From Plumapathes pennacea (lineage: Eukaryota; Cnidaria; Anthozoa; Antipatharia; Myriopathidae): a stretch of 64,000 nucleotides of DNA. The DNA is taken from contig OZ038462.1 in assembly GCA_964036295.1 (NCBI GenBank), positions 39,165,680-39,229,679 on the forward strand, read 5' to 3'. Shown here piece after piece: positions 55,301 to 61,300 of the stretch; within the stretch, counting starts at the first letter, position 1; every line of letters begins with the position of its first letter. Below the pieces are notes generated by a model, which did not search any database, was not told the origin of the DNA, and was given only the letters and a program-made list of their open reading frames with translations. The position numbers were made by a program, and so were the translations under genes.

Positions 55301-58300
55301 CAAAAGATAAGCGTACACAACAACAACAGCAACAAAAACAAACAGATGGTTAGGTAGTACACACACACATATACTGTACTTCCACCCTCTTACATCCAGC
55401 GCACACATGTAATGTTTCCGTCCATTCACTCACCCACCCACATATATTTACCACATATATTTATAATATTTGATAGGATGGTCATAAATAATTATTATTA
55501 TTGCTATGGAAAGAGGTACATAAGAGCTAACTAAATTACTATAAGTAATGATATATGCATAATATATTTCTTGCATAGAAGTTGACAATTCCTAGTGGGC
55601 GATGGTTTGAGAAACGTAAATGAACAATATTATATTTTAATATTGTAGAATAAAGTTTATACCGGAAAAAGCTGATTATTAGTGCATTTCTTAATAGAAC
55701 GTCAAATGGGGACCCATCATCACATTTTCAGAATTTACTGTAATGGTTAATGCAACTTTAAAAGTCGGTGTTTCTCGTTATTTGGGACACCAATCCTCCG
55801 TTAATTCATTAAAAAATTCTTTAGGATGATTCAAGCCAATTGGTTTTCTGCCTCCTTATAAACACCGACGAGTAGCTAACATGGTATAGAAACTTAGCAG
55901 GTGCTCTACTCAGAACAATGTACATTTGCCTACCGGTGCACGTGACTCCATCTCCGGAGTATCCCGTGTGACACGTGCAATAGAACGAGCCCTTGGTGTT
56001 GGTGCAGTTGGCGTCAGCGTGACAGTTGTGATGATAAATCAGGTTATCAGAGGGGAGAGTTTCATGAGAGCATTCAACTATATCTGGCTCAGAAGAGAAA
56101 AAAATTCTTGTTGTTAAGTCATTAGAGGTGGCAAACTAACTAGGTAAGTTGAGTTGAGCAGTCTATAAAAGCTTTTATAACATAGTCACGATACAAGCCG
56201 CGCGCTGATTGGTCGAAAACCGTGGTTTGTCAGAGTATAAACCACACTTACCCGTGGTTTATAAGTTATAAACCACGCTTACGTCATCCTCTGGCAAAAA
56301 AGAGAAAATAATGCGAGAATGCAGTAGTCACCAATGCCCAACTTCGAGATAAAATTTGGCTTTAAGTGAAGGCACCGGCTAGTACGGTTCACCGTGAATC
56401 GGTAAAGAACGTGACCTCATCAAAAAGCACTTCAACAGTTTGGAGAGGGAAAATCTATGTCGAAGAACGGCAAGTTTCCTTTCAGCGTCGTGGAAAGCGA
56501 CTCGGTTTAAGCACTCTCCCTAAGTACAGCATATTTGGGAGTCACAGTTACATCAGTGGGTTGTTTGAATGAAGTTGAATGCTTCAACAAGGAAGGAGAG
56601 AGCAAATCATTCAGTTGAAGAAGATCAGCCGTGAGCAATCACTGAACATGAACGGCGAAGACAGACGAACAGACGTGTTTGTAGTGATGCAAGAGAAAGA
56701 ATTTCCGACGATGTGACTGAAAAAAATGATTGAAGAATTTTCGGACGGACTTCAAATGATTGTACTACGAGGTAGAGTCAAGAAATCGGTAAGTTTTCAT
56801 TCACACAATTTTCGAGTCGGCCGTTGGAGCATTTGTTGATTCCCTTCAAATTTGCATTTTATGCACTAGCCGCCTGTATGATTTCATGTACTTGTAGTCC
56901 AAAGTTCTACAGGAAATATAGTTCTTTACTGTGAGATGTTGTCTAATTTTATAGAACAGACGGCCTGGTTGAAAAATTGAAGCGAAACTGTACTGACTTG
57001 GCAATTCGGACCGCCGAGCCGTTTAGGAGAATCTATTTTTTCATCGCTGTTAGCATTCCAACATTTTTGATGAATGAAGACAGTTTTATTGTGAAAGTTT
57101 TGAAGTTCTATGTTATAAAACAAATAAACCAGCTTCAAGCGTGCTCCGTTCAGAAAAAAAGCACTTAGCAAGTGCCGAGAGCACTCAAGAAGTGTGGGGA
57201 AAAACGCTCGCCTTCGGCTCGCGTTTCTCCCCACACTTCTTCCGTGCTCTCGTCACTTGCTGCGTGCTTTATTTCTGAACGGAGCACGCTTGAAGCTGGT
57301 TTATTTGTTAATTATTATATGGCACTGATACTACGCACGCTACGATTGGTTAATTTACCGGTCCATACTTTCCTGTACGGACCGCAAATTGATTTTACGC
57401 ATGTTCTGATTGGTCAATTTTACCGTTCCATAACTTACTGTACGGACCGCAAAATTAGTTTGTACATGTGGATCGCAAATGATTACTCGAAAAGTTGCTA
57501 AACTTTTGTCATAAAAGGCCCAATGCAATGGGAAGTTTAAACGTTCCGGATACTCACTGTTAAGTTACAATCTTGGAAAATGACCGTTACGAAGAAGGAA
57601 AACATCCGAGGGAAAAATTGCTTGCGACCTCAGCCGTCATTGACAACAAGTGCTGCAGAGTATGGAGGGTTGTTTCACCCTGTGTTAAAATGTGCACACT
57701 TGCCAGGAAGAAAGTGGAAAGCGAACAATCACCGTGAACAGTTATGACTAAAACCGTGCAAGAATCAAGTTTTGCAGACATGTTTGCTCGTCATGGCGCA
57801 CTGTGAGGACTGTAAATATATTTTTTATAATGCACGAGAACTCTGTATTTCGAAATCACTGACTGGGACAAAAACGCCGTGGTGATTTGAGGACGTTTAT
57901 TTTGCTGGAAGAAACCTAAACGCTCCACGAGGAGGCAGGAAAATTAAGCGGTGAGTTTTGAATAATATAACTTTCAACGATGTGTCGGTCGCAGTTTGTG
58001 ATGAAATGATTTTCTTTTAGTGCCATTTTGCCTCCCACGTTATTGTATGTGTAAGAAACTTATTCAAAAGAATAAAAAATACTCTGAGTTACAAAGCAGT
58101 TTCTTCTGGAAAGAGATAAGAGTGCAGTTTTTTTTTAATCTTTAGTGAGCGAGCAAGGGCGAGTTCGAGTCGTTCACCGAATAAAGTTCACTGCAGTGTC
58201 GTTGTTTGACACACGCTATCGGCCATTTCATTCAGCTCAGAACAAATTAGTATTCATCTAGGCAGTTGGTTCGACATACGCTTATTTTTTTTCAAGATTT

Positions 58301-61300
58301 ACAAATCGGTAGAATTGTAAGCTGTTAACTGAATTTGTTGTGAAAACAAACGTGCGTAATTCATGCCTGATCGCGATTGATGTTGAATGAACGAGACGAG
58401 TACTCGTTGGGGCCTTGTTTTGTGTTTGCCGAAAGATCTAAAGCCATATAATAAATATCTTATAAACCTCGTTTGCTTGGTCCGTACAGTAAGTTATGGA
58501 TCCTCGTTTTTTTCGTCGCCTTATGGCCCTCGCGCGAAGCGCGCTCGGGCCATAAGGTGATGAAAAAAAAACTCGGTCCATAACTTACTGTACGGACCGC
58601 GCGCTCGGTTAATAAGATCTATGTACTGCACAGAACTCTCAAGCAAAAGATCCAGTGAGAAACACGAAGTTTTTTTATTAAATCTTGTGTGTTCTAAATA
58701 TGCCTGGTCAGTATCTGCAATACAGCACTCTGTCATTCTATTTCTAAGAATGTGATGGAAATATTCCAACTTACCTACACACGTGACTCCATCACCCGAG
58801 TATCCTGTGTGACACGTGCAGTAAAACGAACCCTTGGTATTGGTGCAGTTGGCGTCAGTGTGACAGTTATGGCTGAGGTGACTGTGTTGAGGATCCAAAG
58901 AACTTGGAACACATTCATTAATGTCTGCAGAACAATGTTTACGTGAAATAGGCAGAATAAGAGAGCACGTTCTAAAGTTATATACACCATTCTTTGAAAC
59001 ATAATGTCCATGTAAGCATTCTGTCATAAAACTAAGGACAAAGTCCGCGGTTTACCTTCGCACATGACTCCATCTCCAGCGTAGCCTTCTTTGCAGGAGC
59101 AGTAAAAGGAACCTTTGGTGTTACTACAGTTGGCGTCAAAATGACAGTTATGGTGATAATGCGCGTGCGCTGCTTGCAATCCAGAAGGTGAACATTCATC
59201 GATATCTGCAGGAACCAAGACAAAAACAAAGGTAATTAAGTAATTAAAATATTTGGATAAATAGAGGTTTCTCGCTATTCCCCCAGGCAATGGGACCAAG
59301 TTCATGAAAATGGAGACACATATTGACACATAAGGGCTTCTTGTTATGTCCCATGGCTATGTAGCTTAGTTCAAGCGGTGCCAAATGTGTCGATGATGCT
59401 CACATAGCTAGCTAACGTAAGGTTCATCTACATAACACCTTGAATTTCCGTTTCTTTGGCAGAATTGCGTTTAATTTGAAAACATACTGTAGCTCCGAAA
59501 ATATTTAACAGCTTACCTACACACGTGACTCCATCACCAGAGTATCCCGTGTGACACGTGCAGTAAAACGAGCCCTTGGTGTTGGTACAGTTGGCGTCAG
59601 TGTGACAGTTATGGCTGAGGTGACTGTGTTGAGGATCCAAAGAGCTTGGAACACATTCATTAATGTCTGCAGAACAATGTTTACGTGAAATAGGCAGAAT
59701 AAGAGAGCACGTTCTAAAGTTATATACACCATTCTTTGAAACATAATGTCCATGTAAGCATTCTGTCATAAAACTAAGGACAAAGTCCGCGGTTTACCTT
59801 CGCACATGACTCCATCTCCAGCGTAGCCTTCTTTGCAGGAGCAGTAAAAGGAACCTTTGGTGTTACTACAGTTGGCGTCAAAATGACAGTTATGGTGATA
59901 ATGCGCGTGCGCTGCTTGCAATCCAGAAGGTGAACATTCATCGATATCTGCAGGAACCAAGACAAAAACAAAGGTAATTAAGTAATTAAAATATTTGGAT
60001 AAATAGAGGTTTCTCGCTATTCCCCCAGGCAATGGGACCAAGTTCATGAAAATGGAGACACATATTGACAAATAAGGGCTTCTTGTTATGTCCCATGGTT
60101 ATGTAGCTTAGTTCAAGCGGTGCCAAATGTGTCGATGATGCTCAAATAGCTACCTAACGTAAGGTTCATCTATATAACACCTTGAATTTCCGTTTCTTTG
60201 GCAAAATTGCGTTTAATTTGAAAACATACTGTAGCTCCGAAAATAATTAACAGCTTACCTACACACGTGACTCCATCACCAGAGTATCCCGTGTGACACG
60301 TGCAGTAGAACGAGCCCTTGGTGTTGGTACAGTTGGCGTCAGCGTGACAGTTGTGATTCAGTTGACTATGTTGGGGACTCAGGGAGCTTGGGAGACATTC
60401 ATTTATATCTAAAATATAACAGTCCCTGCTGGTCAGTTGTACACCAAGGAACTTGTTATTGTGCAGAGTGCAATGTGTTGTGCTGACGAACTCCACTGTA
60501 ATCTATAACTGGTGTATTTCAAGCAACTGAATGTTAGCGTAATTTCTGATTCATTTGATACAGAAACTAAGATGACTGCTGCTAAACACGCTAGGTCATT
60601 AGTAAGGCAAACGCCATCTCTTCGCCTCTCAACTCGTTTATTTCAATGGATAAAAAAATGGCCATCTCTTCGCTCCAATATGGACCAGTCCACCGCATCA
60701 CCTCACCACTTTATCACGATCACCACCAATCAACGTTTACACAGGTGCCATTCACTGATTGATCAGCGAAGGAAGCGAGTAGAGGTCTGGATCGATGTGC
60801 TTGTGCGGGTGCAAGTGCAGACTGTTCTTAGAAATACATTTCAAGGAAGAGGTGAAGATCGTTAATTCCGAATTGAAAGCAGACTACTCTGAAATCCTCC
60901 AACATACCAGCTATTGTACTTTGTCACTTTTACGGAAATGTTCACCTGCAATTATTATGAAATGGTGAAGTTACTTTAAAGTTATGATAATTAATCAACA
61001 TGGCCAGAAAACACATAAAACAGTCCTAAGTGAATGCATTGCTATCGACCACAGCTATCGTAAAAATATAGGGGCCTTGATTTTGCAGTTATAAAATATG
61101 TACAGTCATTTACATCAAAACCGCTTTGTGTCACTTTCAGAAAACAAAAAATCAAATTGGAGGTTTGAAATTTTGAAACATATGTTTGGCGAACAAATTA
61201 ATCTTTCACGAAAAGGGACAAAAATCAAAGTTCTCACCTGGTTTTCGATGACTTGTACGTTACTTCATCGGCGGAATCCGAAACAAGACGACTCAGTTCG

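Larger units (their letters stand above)
58775..60258. repeat. 742-bp tandem duplication containing two exons
   Basis: Exon ends at 58775, 59517 and 60259 and at 59056 and 59798 are each exactly 742 bp apart, and the introns between are nearly identical. Confidence 0.92.

Noticed and set aside
22424-58946. Many plus-strand frames containing [20 protein letters not shown]-type repeats
   Set aside because: They are the antisense of the EGF exon core and recur only because the exons repeat; they cross splice sites and have no independent support.
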